The translations under genes and the position numbers were made by a program. A stretch of DNA of 62,869 nucleotides from Candidatus Brockarchaeota archaeon (lineage in GTDB: Archaea > Thermoproteota > EX4484-205 > JAAOZO01), in NCBI GenBank assembly GCA_017601145.1, contig JAFNIV010000007.1, forward strand, positions 1-62,869, given 5' to 3'. The stretch's first letter is position 1, and each line of letters starts with the position of its first letter. Below the pieces are notes generated by a model. It had not been told where the DNA came from. It made no database searches and saw only the letters and a program-made list of their open reading frames with translations. Positions 39,839 through 49,542 of this stretch are shown piece after piece.

Positions 39839-40669
39839 ATGAACGTATTAAACGAACTAAAAGTTATTTTAGCAGTGACAAAAAAAGAGTTGAAGCTATA
39901 TCTAAGATATCCGGTATGGGTTCTGTTCGATGCATTAATGCCATTGTTATGGGTTTTATCATCGATAATATATAGTAAAGCCTTAGTAGGATCTTCTTAT
40001 TCTATTCATCTAGCTACTTTAGCAACTACTGGAGACTATGTTTCTTTCATAGTAGTTGGAATGATAGTTTCTAGTTTTGCTTTTTCAACTTTGTGGGGGA
40101 TGAGTTATGCGCTGAGAGGAGAGCAATGGAGTGGTACCTTGGAAACAACATTTCTAGCGCCATGTAGTAGGTTTTCAATTCTTCTCGGGAAAGCGCTTAG
40201 CTCAATGTTAACAACTTCACTATGGGTTGTCTTACAACTTATTGTATCAACTTTAATTTTTAACCTAAACGTAAGGCTCATAAACTTACCAATTGCTCTA
40301 TTCTTACTGCTTATAGCTCTTCCAAGCTTTCTTGGAATAGGTTTTTCTTTGGCTGGAATAGTTTTAGAGTTTAAAGAACATAGTGCTTTCGTAAACTTCT
40401 TGACTGCTCTTTTCTCTTTACTTCTTCCAATTTCTTATCCATTAGTCGTTTTACCACCATTTTTAAGGTATTTTTCCTATTTGTTACCCCCAACTTATGC
40501 TATAGAAGGAATGAGAAACGTGCTAATACTTGATTCTAGCTTAAGTGAACTGATAAACCTTATTTTGCCTCTAATTTTCTTTGACATTTTTTGGTTATTG
40601 CTTGGATCTTTAGTATTTTTGGCAGAAGAAAAGCGAGTCATGAAGAAAGGCACACTAGGCTATTACTAG
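39839..40669 (+). CDS. ABC-2 type permease
   Basis: WGMSYALRGEQWSGTLETTFLAPC; ATG at 39839 (MNVLNEL). Confidence 0.88.
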   Translation: MNVLNELKVILAVTKKELKLYLRYPVWVLFDALMPLLWVLSSIIYSKALVGSSYSIHLATLATTGDYVSFIVVGMIVSSFAFSTLWGMSYALRGEQWSGTLETTFLAPCSRFSILLGKALSSMLTTSLWVVLQLIVSTLIFNLNVRLINLPIALFLLLIALPSFLGIGFSLAGIVLEFKEHSAFVNFLTALFSLLLPISYPLVVLPPFLRYFSYLLPPTYAIEGMRNVLILDSSLSELINLILPLIFFDIFWLLLGSLVFLAEEKRVMKKGTLGYY

Positions 40670-40797
40670 TTGACAAAAATAAGATCTTTTGTCAAAATGA
40701 CGCTTTTTGTAATGGTTTTGTGTAATTTTTGACTATATGCCGGTTAATTTCTAGCAAAATTTATCTAGGACTCCTAAGCCTAAGTGGGCGATAAAAA

Positions 40798-41754
40798 ATG
40801 AAGCAGGTAATGTACCAAAAAATAGAAGATGCTGTAAGCTACCTGCAAAGAAGTGAACGTCTTCCAATCTTAAAAGTACAAACTACTGCTTTACATACAA
40901 TTGAAGAGTTCATGGTTTCTAGGGGTTTTATTCAGCTAATGCCCGTCATAACAGCTAAAGTTACAGATCCTCTAGGACCCGATCCAGGAAGCTCAGTAGT
41001 TCTAGTTCCTAGGATAAAGTACTACGATGAAGATTTAGTTCTAACACAGAGCATGATACTCCATAAACAACTTGCTTTGTTAAGCGGTGCTGATAAAATT
41101 TTTATAATGTCCCCAAACATAAGGTTAGAAAACAAAGCAAGAGGTAAAAGCGGAAAACATCTCTTTGAGTTTACTCAAATGGATTTTGAAATAAAAAATG
41201 GAACAATGGAAAATGTAATGGCATTGCTTGAGGATCTAGTTGTTGAAGTTATTTCATCAACTATTTCAGAAAGAGAGGATGACTTAAAAGAACTAAACAG
41301 AGAATTAGAAGTTCCGCCAAAACCATTCGAAGTTTATACTTCTCATGAATTAGAAGAAAAATATGGTAAAGATTGGGAATACTTAGCATCTCTTGAGCAT
41401 AAGTATCCGTTTTGGGTCACTTGTTTTAAAAGAGAATTTTATGATAGAGAAGATCCAAATAACCCTGGTCATTACAGAAACTATGATCTAATATATCCCG
41501 AAGGCTATGGGGAAGCTGCTTCAGGTGCCGAAAGAGAATGGCAATACAGTAAAATAATAGAGAGAATAACGAAAGATAATTTGAATCCAGAAGACTTTAA
41601 AGAGTACCTAGAAGTTGCTAAAAGAGGATTACTTTCTCAAAGTGCTGGTGCTGGAATCGGTATAGAACGCCTAGTAAGGTTTTTGACAGGTGCTAAGCAT
41701 GTAGGTGACGTTCAGCCGTTCAGGAGAGTTCCTGGAGAAGAAGTTATACTTTAA
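40798..41754 (+). CDS. Archaeal asparagine synthetase A / AsnRS-like paralogue
   Basis: Class II core without an anticodon-binding domain: LTQSMILHKQ, FIMSPNIRLE, HLFEFTQMDFEI, GAGIGIERLVRFLTG. Confidence 0.8.
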   Translation: MKQVMYQKIEDAVSYLQRSERLPILKVQTTALHTIEEFMVSRGFIQLMPVITAKVTDPLGPDPGSSVVLVPRIKYYDEDLVLTQSMILHKQLALLSGADKIFIMSPNIRLENKARGKSGKHLFEFTQMDFEIKNGTMENVMALLEDLVVEVISSTISEREDDLKELNRELEVPPKPFEVYTSHELEEKYGKDWEYLASLEHKYPFWVTCFKREFYDREDPNNPGHYRNYDLIYPEGYGEAASGAEREWQYSKIIERITKDNLNPEDFKEYLEVAKRGLLSQSAGAGIGIERLVRFLTGAKHVGDVQPFRRVPGEEVIL

Positions 41755-41923
41755 CGTTTTTACTGTCATGGTTTCTTAGTTTGTTTAATCTTCGTAAGTT
41801 CATTCTTAAAGTTGAGCGAGTTGTTAATTTTTGCTGCTCGCTTATAGTTACCTTAAATTCTTAATTCATTTAACATTCTTCACAACTTTAGTGGAGCTTC
41901 TCATATCAATTCTAAGTTACATA

Positions 41924-42036
41924 AAAAAAGCAATCCTATACTAAGCATAGCTCACTTGCTAAAACTTCTACTCTTCTTAGCAAGTCTTATTTCAATTTTT
42001 GGTACCTCGTTTAAAAAGAGATAGTCAAAAACTAAA
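41924..42036 (-). repeat. ~113-bp intergenic repeat, copy 1 (candidate small RNA)
   Basis: Reverse complement nearly identical to 52276-52388, with about 3 substitutions. Confidence 0.9.
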
Positions 42037-42239
42037 TTTCTAGGCTTTTTCGTCTACTTTTTGTAAGAGTTCTTAAACTTTTAAAAATCTTAAACTTTTA
42101 TCGCTAAATTTGTTAACTTAAGGTTGTTTTTATAAAGTATTATACTTTATAAAACCTAATGAGAAAGGTTTAAATTCAGTAAAGCGTAAGCAGGGGTACT
42201 AAGCATCTAAACTGGGGGAAAACTTAATGGTGGCAAAAA

Positions 42240-44222
42240 ATGGCAGAAATAGAATATGTTACATTACTCTCATGGCTTTTTTCGCTTCTCGCAATAGTTC
42301 TGTTAGTGAAGTATATTAGTTCAAAAAAGGTTCTCGATAAGAAAGTAAAAGAAGTTGGTGGCTTTATAAAAACTGCTGGTCTAGCTTACATTAAAAGGCA
42401 ATCTTTGTATGTTTTGATAGTTTCTTTAATCTTTTCTGTAGCTCTTTATTTTCTAAGTGGAATCCAAACTTCTGTTACTTTCATCGCAGGAAGTTTTCTT
42501 TCAACGTTGGCAGCTATGCTGAGCCTTAGAGTTGCCGTAGAAACAAACTTTAAAGTAACGGAAGAAAGTAAAAAGTCTGTAAAAGGTGCATTTAATCTAG
42601 CACTTTTGGGTGGAAGTATAACAGGACTTTCTGTTCTGAGTTTAAGTTTGATGGGACTACAGCTATTTTATGCAATCTTTAAAGATCCAAATTCTTTAGT
42701 TGGTTTTGGCTTCGGGGCAAGCTTAGCAGCGATTACTTCTCAAATTGGTGGTGGAATCTTTACTAAAGGTGCAGACATAGGAGCAGACTTAGTAGGGAAA
42801 ACTGAACTCAGGTTACCAGAGGATGACCCAAGAAATCCTGCAGTGATTGCTGATCTCGTTGGCGACAATGTTGGTGATTGCGCAGGAAGAGGGGCTGACT
42901 TATTTCAGTCAATAAGCTCTGACATAATAACTGGAATGTTAGTTGGACTAGCATTTACAGTAAAATATGGAAAGGACGCTCTGCTTATTCCTTTTCTTTT
43001 ACAAGCAATTGGTCTTATTGGGTCAGTATTTGGAATAATAACGATAGTAGCACTAAAAAGAAGTAGCCCGATGACAACATTTAATTTAGCAATTGCTGTA
43101 GCTTCTTTTTTTGATTCTTTAGCCATGTTAGTGATTTTTAATAGTGTAATAAACGATATAACATTATTTTACTCTGGGGTAAGTGGAATACTGATAACAG
43201 CTTTAGTGGGTTATGTGCTTCAATACTATACAAGAACTGAAGGGAAACCAATAGAGGATGTTTCTTCTAGCGCTGAAAGAGGTGCCGCCATAACAATACT
43301 ATCTGCATTTTCTTATGGTTTAGAAAGTCCAATTATGCCTGTAATTATGGTAGCCATCGCTGTTGTTTTTTCTTTTTATGTAAGTGGTTCTATTTATGGG
43401 ATAATGATTGCAAACATAGGTACGGATATGCTTTCTGCGCTTTTACTATCTATGGATAGTTTTGGACCAATAATAGATAATGCAAGTGGGATTGCTGAGA
43501 TGTCGAGTACAGGATATGAAGTAAGAAAAACATTAGAAAAGTTTGATACAGTAGGAAACACAATGAAGGCATATACAAAAGCCTTTGCCATAACTTCTGC
43601 AACAGTCTCTGGAGTTCTTTTATTCATTACCTACTACGAGCTAGCAGAAATAGCTAAGGTTAGGGTTCTTACTCCTTTAATGTTTGTTAGTTCTCTTTTA
43701 GGAGTTTCTTTACCATTTTTGTTTGCTTCAATTACGCTTAAGTCAGCAAAGAAGACAGCTTATGTTATGGTGGATGAAGTAAGGAAGCAAATAATAAATA
43801 ATCCAAAGATCTTGACTGGAGAAAGTACTCCTGATTATGCAAAATGTGTAGATATTTCAACTAAGTACGCTTTAAATGAAATGCTTCTTCCAACTTTACT
43901 TTCAATACTGTTAACTTTTCTCATAGGGATTATTTTTGGTAAAGAGTATCTGGGGACTTTTGTACTTGGAGCAATAACTTCTGCAGCAATTTTAGCTACA
44001 TCTTTAGTGATTATTGGCACTGCGTTGGATAATGCTAAAAAGAGATTTGAGATTACTTATGGAAAAAATTTAGAAGATGATGCAAGTAAAGAACATCATA
44101 AGGCAGTCGTTACTGGTGATACCTTTGGTGATGCTCTAAAGGATGTGGCTGGACCTGGAGTTGAGATACTTATGAAGCTAGTTGGGATTGCCGCGCTTTT
44201 AGTTCTTTCAATTGTAGCTTAA
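42240..44222 (+). CDS. hppA: Membrane-bound proton-translocating pyrophosphatase
   Basis: GADIGADLVGKTE, DNVGDCAGRGADLFQS, GNTMKAYTKAFAITSA, DTFGDALKDVAGP. Confidence 0.96.
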   Translation: MAEIEYVTLLSWLFSLLAIVLLVKYISSKKVLDKKVKEVGGFIKTAGLAYIKRQSLYVLIVSLIFSVALYFLSGIQTSVTFIAGSFLSTLAAMLSLRVAVETNFKVTEESKKSVKGAFNLALLGGSITGLSVLSLSLMGLQLFYAIFKDPNSLVGFGFGASLAAITSQIGGGIFTKGADIGADLVGKTELRLPEDDPRNPAVIADLVGDNVGDCAGRGADLFQSISSDIITGMLVGLAFTVKYGKDALLIPFLLQAIGLIGSVFGIITIVALKRSSPMTTFNLAIAVASFFDSLAMLVIFNSVINDITLFYSGVSGILITALVGYVLQYYTRTEGKPIEDVSSSAERGAAITILSAFSYGLESPIMPVIMVAIAVVFSFYVSGSIYGIMIANIGTDMLSALLLSMDSFGPIIDNASGIAEMSSTGYEVRKTLEKFDTVGNTMKAYTKAFAITSATVSGVLLFITYYELAEIAKVRVLTPLMFVSSLLGVSLPFLFASITLKSAKKTAYVMVDEVRKQIINNPKILTGESTPDYAKCVDISTKYALNEMLLPTLLSILLTFLIGIIFGKEYLGTFVLGAITSAAILATSLVIIGTALDNAKKRFEITYGKNLEDDASKEHHKAVVTGDTFGDALKDVAGPGVEILMKLVGIAALLVLSIVA

Positions 44223-44224
44223 AG

Positions 44225-45007
44225 TTACTTTTCTTTTCCTCTGCTGGAAAGTATTTCAACCCAAGGATTGTTTTCGAAGAAGGAAGGTAATGAACCTGAG
44301 TCCCTCTTGTTTTGTTTGGAACTTGAAACAACTTCTACCTTTTCTTCTTCCTTAACTTTACTAAGTTCTTGTGAAACAGAAACTACTTTTGGTACATTAT
44401 AATTAAGCTGTTCTAACCTACTTATTATATAGTCATATTTTTCCTCTAAATTTCTTATTCTCAAACTTAGTTCTGTTATTGCAACTTTAAGTTCGTCTTC
44501 TTTCTTTTTCTCATAAATTTTAGGAGCAACTTCTACTTTTTCTTTTATTTTTGTTTCAACTTCTTGTTTTTTTAATTCCTTTTTTGTTCTCCACTCTCTA
44601 ACTCTGTCCTTAAATAGAGACAATGCTACTTCGACTTCAATGTTTACTTCAGGGTTTCTATCATAAGATATTATGTAAAGTTTCTTGCTAAATTTTTTGA
44701 TCGAATCTACTCTTAGCTCAATTTGTTCCCCTAAAGAACTTGGACATACCAAAATTATTCCATCGTAACTTTCATCAATTAGTAATGAAAAAAATTCAAA
44801 CATAAAATCAATTAGGAGATCCTCTTTTGGTCTAAAATAACTTGATGTATCTGTAAACGATACCACTTTTACTACTACTTTTATTTTTCCATCTGAAAAC
44901 ACATTGTATCCATAGGTTGGCTCTTGTTTTTCTTTAAAGTTGTTGCTTATAAGTGAGTTTCTTATCTTTTTGTAAATTGTTTCTTCCTTTATCTCAACTC
45001 CAACCAT
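44225..45007 (-). CDS. Uncharacterised protein with coiled-coil C-half, in the actin operon
   Basis: Start at MVGVEIKEE (~45007) preferred; ELSLRIRNLEEKYDYIISRLEQLN is coiled-coil-like. Confidence 0.65.
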   Translation of the reverse strand: MVGVEIKEETIYKKIRNSLISNNFKEKQEPTYGYNVFSDGKIKVVVKVVSFTDTSSYFRPKEDLLIDFMFEFFSLLIDESYDGIILVCPSSLGEQIELRVDSIKKFSKKLYIISYDRNPEVNIEVEVALSLFKDRVREWRTKKELKKQEVETKIKEKVEVAPKIYEKKKEDELKVAITELSLRIRNLEEKYDYIISRLEQLNYNVPKVVSVSQELSKVKEEEKVEVVSSSKQNKRDSGSLPSFFENNPWVEILSSRGKEK

Positions 45008-46272
45008 CCCTCCATCCTCTCCCAATTCCAAGAATAACTTTCCGGAACAGCATAGCCATAGATTATACTTCCTCTCCAAACTGAAAACTTTGGGGATTCA
45101 GAAGTTTCTACATTTACATTTTCTATTCCATGCTTATTAAGTAAGTTTTTTAGTTTAATTTTTGAATCAACAGCTACTCCAAAAAGTTGTTGAGGTACGT
45201 TCCATTCAAAGTTTCCTCCCGACAATAAAATCTGTTTGTACAAGTGTGGTTGGAGTTCGATTGGGCATCTTTCAACAGCTTGAAGTATTGCTTCTCCAAA
45301 ATCTATCATTCCATAAAAGTATATATCCCCAACTTTTACATCTTTTGGCCTTGGCATTCCTCTACTAAAGTAACTCATAAAAACTTCATTGTTTGGATCA
45401 AAAACATATTCTCCAAGAAGAAATCTTACCCAAGAATCTTTACCAAAATCTACAACCAATCTTGTTCCTGGAAGCTTAAAGTTTACTCTCACCATTTCTG
45501 GGTTCTCTTTGCTAAATTTTATTGCTTGATCTAGGTCCCTTGGTATTAGGCCAATCTTTTCCTTAATCATCCTAACTACTGCTTCTTCTGAAGCAAGATC
45601 AGAGTATCCAAGGTCCTTTAAAATTTCAGCTGTCAAAGCATTAGCGTCCCCTCCACCTCGATTAAGTGCTACAATTGCGTTTTTGATAGGATACCTTGAA
45701 ATTGGGCAGATTTGAGTATTCCCATGCCCTGATTCAACAACTACACATGTTGGTACCTTATGAGCTATTGCAACAGCTAAAGGCTGAGGAATAATAGTTG
45801 TCATCTTAATTAATTTTTCTTCATTATTAATTTCCTCAAAAGTTTTAAATAAATTTTCATACATATATTTAGGTGCGATAGAAGATAGTGAAGCAACTAG
45901 ATAAAAACCTTGAAAGCTCGGATCAGCTGGCTTAAATTCGTTAAGTGCTAGTCTTGTTATTTCTTTCACAACTTTCCATGATCTTTCGTCGTTCTTCTCT
46001 ATTATTCCATTTTTCATAGGATAAATCAGTCTTTGGGCAAGGTCTTCTTTACTTTCTAAGTATAATGGAACTTCTTCTCCAACGACGACCTCTTTTGATG
46101 TGCTTGTCATTAGTTGGGCAATTACTGAGTTTTTATCTGGAAAGTATCCACGATTTTGCATTACCTGTGGGGTTTCTCCTAAAGAAATTGGACCATACTT
46201 AAAGTCGCTAGTACCATAGTCTGCTGCAAACACGTACTTTCTTTTGTAGTCTTCACCCATTCCTTCATTCAC
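44989..46272 (-). CDS. Archaeal actin-family ATPase (crenactin-like)
   Basis: AADYGTSDFKYGP (phosphate-1), CVVVESGHGNTQICPI (phosphate-2), ALNRGGGDANALTAEILKDLGY, LLSGGNFEWNVP (adenosine motif-like). Confidence 0.8.
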   Translation of the reverse strand: MNEGMGEDYKRKYVFAADYGTSDFKYGPISLGETPQVMQNRGYFPDKNSVIAQLMTSTSKEVVVGEEVPLYLESKEDLAQRLIYPMKNGIIEKNDERSWKVVKEITRLALNEFKPADPSFQGFYLVASLSSIAPKYMYENLFKTFEEINNEEKLIKMTTIIPQPLAVAIAHKVPTCVVVESGHGNTQICPISRYPIKNAIVALNRGGGDANALTAEILKDLGYSDLASEEAVVRMIKEKIGLIPRDLDQAIKFSKENPEMVRVNFKLPGTRLVVDFGKDSWVRFLLGEYVFDPNNEVFMSYFSRGMPRPKDVKVGDIYFYGMIDFGEAILQAVERCPIELQPHLYKQILLSGGNFEWNVPQQLFGVAVDSKIKLKNLLNKHGIENVNVETSESPKFSVWRGSIIYGYAVPESYSWNWERMEGWLELR

Positions 46273-46871
46273 CCTTTAATTAGTTTAGCAATCTTGCCCA
46301 ATATCCCATACTTATTCTGTTGCTTCTCCTTAATAAGCCCTAGGTCTTGAAGGAAAGAAGTAAATAAGTTCTCTTTATATGTTTCAGAGTCAACTTTGAA
46401 AGAAACATAAAAAGTTAATTTTTCTGTGTAAACAGAAACTTCAAACTGTATGCCTCTGTAATGGGTCTGAAACCAGTATGTTTTTGTCTGTGTCTTCGAG
46501 AACTTTTCTGCGTTAACATAAAGTTTCGAGAGTGCAAAATTTAAGTTGTCCTGCACTTTTATGGTGCAGTTTACAGTTACGCTTGAACAATGGTAAAGAA
46601 TTCCTTCTAAAATGCTGTCTACCATACTTGAGGAAACTACATCTCTAAATGCCAAGGAAAACTCATGTCCTTCTCCAATAGACGCCATCTGAAGTACTGA
46701 AATAAAGCCATCTGAAAAGATAATCGAGTTATGTTCTGTTCTTAAGAGCTTGAACTTACGACTTAATTTATAAAATATTTCTTCAACAATCCAACCATAA
46801 TCCTCATATCCTCGTATAACTTTTCCAAAGTCTGCAGTAACAACTCCACTTAGTATAATTCCTTTTTGCAT
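46269..46871 (-). CDS. Uncharacterised protein in the actin operon
   Basis: 200-aa ORF; 4-nt overlap with the actin-like gene. Confidence 0.65.
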   Translation of the reverse strand: MQKGIILSGVVTADFGKVIRGYEDYGWIVEEIFYKLSRKFKLLRTEHNSIIFSDGFISVLQMASIGEGHEFSLAFRDVVSSSMVDSILEGILYHCSSVTVNCTIKVQDNLNFALSKLYVNAEKFSKTQTKTYWFQTHYRGIQFEVSVYTEKLTFYVSFKVDSETYKENLFTSFLQDLGLIKEKQQNKYGILGKIAKLIKG

Positions 46872-46987
46872 TTGTTTAAATGAACTTAAGTGGAAAGGTA
46901 TTAATTTATCTTTCTCTTTTAAGCAAAGAAAAAGAATCTTCAGCAGTACCTTTATAAAGGAATTTAATTTTTAGAATTGTAAGGACA

Positions 46988-47500
46988 ATGGCTGAAACTG
47001 CAAAAACTTGGCTCAGGTTTTCTTTTAACTTTGTCTTACTCTTAATTCTCCTAATGGTTACAAACGTTAGTCTAACTTCTGCAATAAGTATGGTTAGCTT
47101 AGGGTTCAAAGAGGGTTTAAGTTTAATTCAAGTGATAAATTTAGTTTTATTTTTAATAACTTTCCTCATTGGAATAAGGGTATTGTTAGACGGAATGAAG
47201 CTTTTTGACAGTGTAGCTTCTACAGTAATAAGGAAGTTTTTAAAGACTCAATCAGGTATGGCAAAAAAGCTTGTGTTCGAGTTTCTCTTACTTTTAGTTC
47301 TTTCTCTATTTTCAAACGCACTTATTTCTGCAGTTCAGTCTTGGAAGGAAGGACTTGGCTTTTTAGTTTCTTCTATCTCATTGATCTTAATTCTAATTAT
47401 ATCCTATGACATCAGTAAAACCATTTATTTAATACTTGAAATCCCAATTCACGAAATAGCCGATAAAATCTCAGAGTTTAAGAAGGAAAAGAAGCCTTAA
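46988..47500 (+). CDS. Membrane protein of unknown function
   Basis: 170 aa, several hydrophobic helices; divergent from the actin operon. Confidence 0.6.
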   Translation: MAETAKTWLRFSFNFVLLLILLMVTNVSLTSAISMVSLGFKEGLSLIQVINLVLFLITFLIGIRVLLDGMKLFDSVASTVIRKFLKTQSGMAKKLVFEFLLLLVLSLFSNALISAVQSWKEGLGFLVSSISLILILIISYDISKTIYLILEIPIHEIADKISEFKKEKKP

Positions 47501-47812
47501 AGTTATCTTTTTATTAGGATTTACTAAAAATACAAAAAATGCATCAGAAGAGGTGCATTATCTTCATTCCACAAGGTCAGTGCAGGTCAGTCACTTCCTT
47601 GCATTTTTCTATTCTTTTGTAGCTTTATTTAAATTTTTTTAACTTTATCAACAGAAGGCTTCATGCTTTTTGTGAAGATAAAACAAAAATGTTCAATTAC
47701 TATTGGAACCTAAAGGGGCAGTGAGCATCTTAAAACAAAAATCTCCTGGCTTTAGCCATGAAGAACGCAATAAAAAGTTAAATACCTAAACTCACTTGCA
47801 TGAGCATTAGAG

Positions 47813-48136
47813 ATGGCTCAAATCTCACTTGAGGAGTTTCAAAAGTTAGATATAAGAGTTGGGAAAGTAATTAGTGCAGAAAAAATAGAAGGAGCAAAAA
47901 AGCTCCTTAAACTAACTGTTGACATAGGGGAGAAAAGAACCTTAGTTGCTGGGATCGCAGAATACTATGAACCCTCTTCTTTAATAGGGAAGAATATTGT
48001 CGTGCTGACAAACTTACAATACAAAAAGATAATGGGAATTGAATCACAAGGTATGATTTTAGCAGCCGTTCAAGATGGTGTCCCATTTATACTAACTGTA
48101 GAGGGCGACGTCAAACCAGGTGCTAGAGTTTCTTAA
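47813..48136 (+). CDS. EMAP-II/CsaA-type tRNA-binding OB-fold protein (MetRS beta-like)
   Basis: LDIRVGKVISAEKIEGAKKLLKLTVDIG, GIESQGMILAA. Confidence 0.9.
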   Translation: MAQISLEEFQKLDIRVGKVISAEKIEGAKKLLKLTVDIGEKRTLVAGIAEYYEPSSLIGKNIVVLTNLQYKKIMGIESQGMILAAVQDGVPFILTVEGDVKPGARVS

Positions 48137-48261
48137 ATTAGGTCTTTGTATTGCTAGCAGTTTTTAGTGTCTTTTATTTTTTTAAGTTCAAAGGATAGCG
48201 GTTCAACTTTTGGAAAAAGTAGTAGTTAATGTTTTAGCTAACAAAAATTCCACTACTGTAT

Positions 48262-48546
48262 TAGTGAACTACTCCTCGCTATTGCAAGGAGCTTCCTGCT
48301 TCCACGGACAGACTCGCTCTCCACTCACCCACAGCGGAGGCCTCGGCAAGTGAGGCCGTTTCGAGGAACCCGTGTGGAAGGTGGGTTACGGAGGTCTTGC
48401 CCTCAGCAGGCGTCTCTTTCGGCCTGTCCCATGCCTACTAGGTCTGCCAGCCAAGCAGACGATGATAGATATAATGAGAAAAATATAAGCTTTTCGGCTT
48501 TCATCCCCCAGCTTTCGCAAGAAGACTTCCCGCCATCAAAGTTAAA
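48262..48546 (-). mobile_element. Non-autonomous IS605/IS607-like element: left hairpin, promoter-like motif, tnpB tail/omegaRNA-like region, right hairpin
   Basis: Reverse strand: tttaactttgatggcgggaagt..gcgaaagc..ggggg; AT-rich TATA-like motif; then an ORF tail SVEAGSSLQ* in ggaagcaggaagctccttgcaatagcgaggagtagttcac, the typical tnpB 3' end. Second copy at 62675. Confidence 0.75.
48481..48496 (-). promoter_or_regulatory. Archaeal TATA/BRE-like promoter inside the repeat element
   Basis: Reverse strand gaaaagcttatatttt upstream of the structured region; conserved in copy 2. Confidence 0.5.
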
Positions 48547-48694
48547 CGTTCATTACTATCGTTTTCACATCTAAAAACAATGATTTCTAATCCCTAAAGC
48601 TTTTCTTTCTAAAGAAGAATTATGAATAGCTACTGTTGTTTTAGCATTTATTAAATCTCTAAGTTAGTTTAAGTTTTTAATAAAGTTTAAAAAG

Positions 48695-49435
48695 ATGCGT
48701 GTACGTAGCTTAACTCGAATGAAACTATCCAAATTTCTAGTGTTCTACATAGCTTTTATTCTTGTTCTTACTGTTTATTTCTATACTTTTTCTGAAAGGA
48801 TGCAAGTCTATCAGGTTACATTACAGCCTCAAAATCCATTTCTTATATTAATTAGTCCTCCTGTTTTTGGTCTAAATGTTAACGTTACAGTGTTAAGTGG
48901 GAAATCTCACATTCTCTACATAAGTACAAACCAAACTCAAGTTATAACTTCATTTATTTTACCTCCCTTCTCTATAATAGAGCTTGTTCCAAATGGTGTT
49001 GCTTATAACTTAACTTTAAGCTTTAGGTCGAATAAAGAAGCTACAGTTTACTATGGCGCCTTTACTTATTCTCCTGCCTCCGATTACCCCAACTACAAGT
49101 ATTACAGAACTGGGGATGGGTATTTTGTTCCATTTTCTGGAATTACTGTACCCCCTGGGAATTTTTCAATTTCTTTTCTGTTAAACTTTCTTCAGACTAA
49201 TTCTACTTCACAGCAAAGTATATTTGGCAACCTTCTACCAATAATTCCAGGGACTATAATTTTCGCGCTAATTTCAATCCTAAGCACTTACGTTGAAGCC
49301 TTCATCTTAGTTAATGCTTATTTTAAAAACAAAGAGAATGAACTTTCATTTCAGTCAAAACTCTTAATTTTTGCAACAATAGTGGGTTATCTATTTTTGC
49401 TTTACTGGAGTTACTCAAAGTTTTTATCTTCCTAG
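48695..49435 (+). CDS. Membrane protein of unknown function with extracytoplasmic domain
   Basis: 246 aa; N-terminal TM, two C-terminal TM segments. Confidence 0.6.
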   Translation: MRVRSLTRMKLSKFLVFYIAFILVLTVYFYTFSERMQVYQVTLQPQNPFLILISPPVFGLNVNVTVLSGKSHILYISTNQTQVITSFILPPFSIIELVPNGVAYNLTLSFRSNKEATVYYGAFTYSPASDYPNYKYYRTGDGYFVPFSGITVPPGNFSISFLLNFLQTNSTSQQSIFGNLLPIIPGTIIFALISILSTYVEAFILVNAYFKNKENELSFQSKLLIFATIVGYLFLLYWSYSKFLSS

Positions 49436-49542
49436 TTCTTAGAACTGTTTTGCTAAGGTAAAGCCTTATAGCTTTTTTCAGAGTATAAAATTGTAATAAC
49501 TTTTTATAGTCCTCTTGTTAAACTATCTTTGTTAGATTTACA

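Noticed and set aside
38951-40669. Two similar ABC-2 permeases as a recent tandem duplication of special interest
   Set aside because: Heterodimeric ABC-2 permease pairs are common; divergence is substantial and the arrangement ordinary.
41780-41860. gcgag..ctcgc inverted repeat downstream of the AsnA-like gene
   Set aside because: Could be a terminator or chance stem; no T-run or conservation to support a specific call.
47535-47770. Hairpin-rich gap (aatgcatc..aggtgcatt; tggctttagcca) as an IS end or ncRNA
   Set aside because: Weak resemblance to IS605 ends, no second copy in the window and no boundary repeat; not enough to call.
48350-48574. 74-aa plus-strand ORF MRPFRGTRVEGGL...
   Set aside because: It is antisense to the IS-like element and its RNA structure; the protein has no recognisable features and breaks by indel in the second copy.
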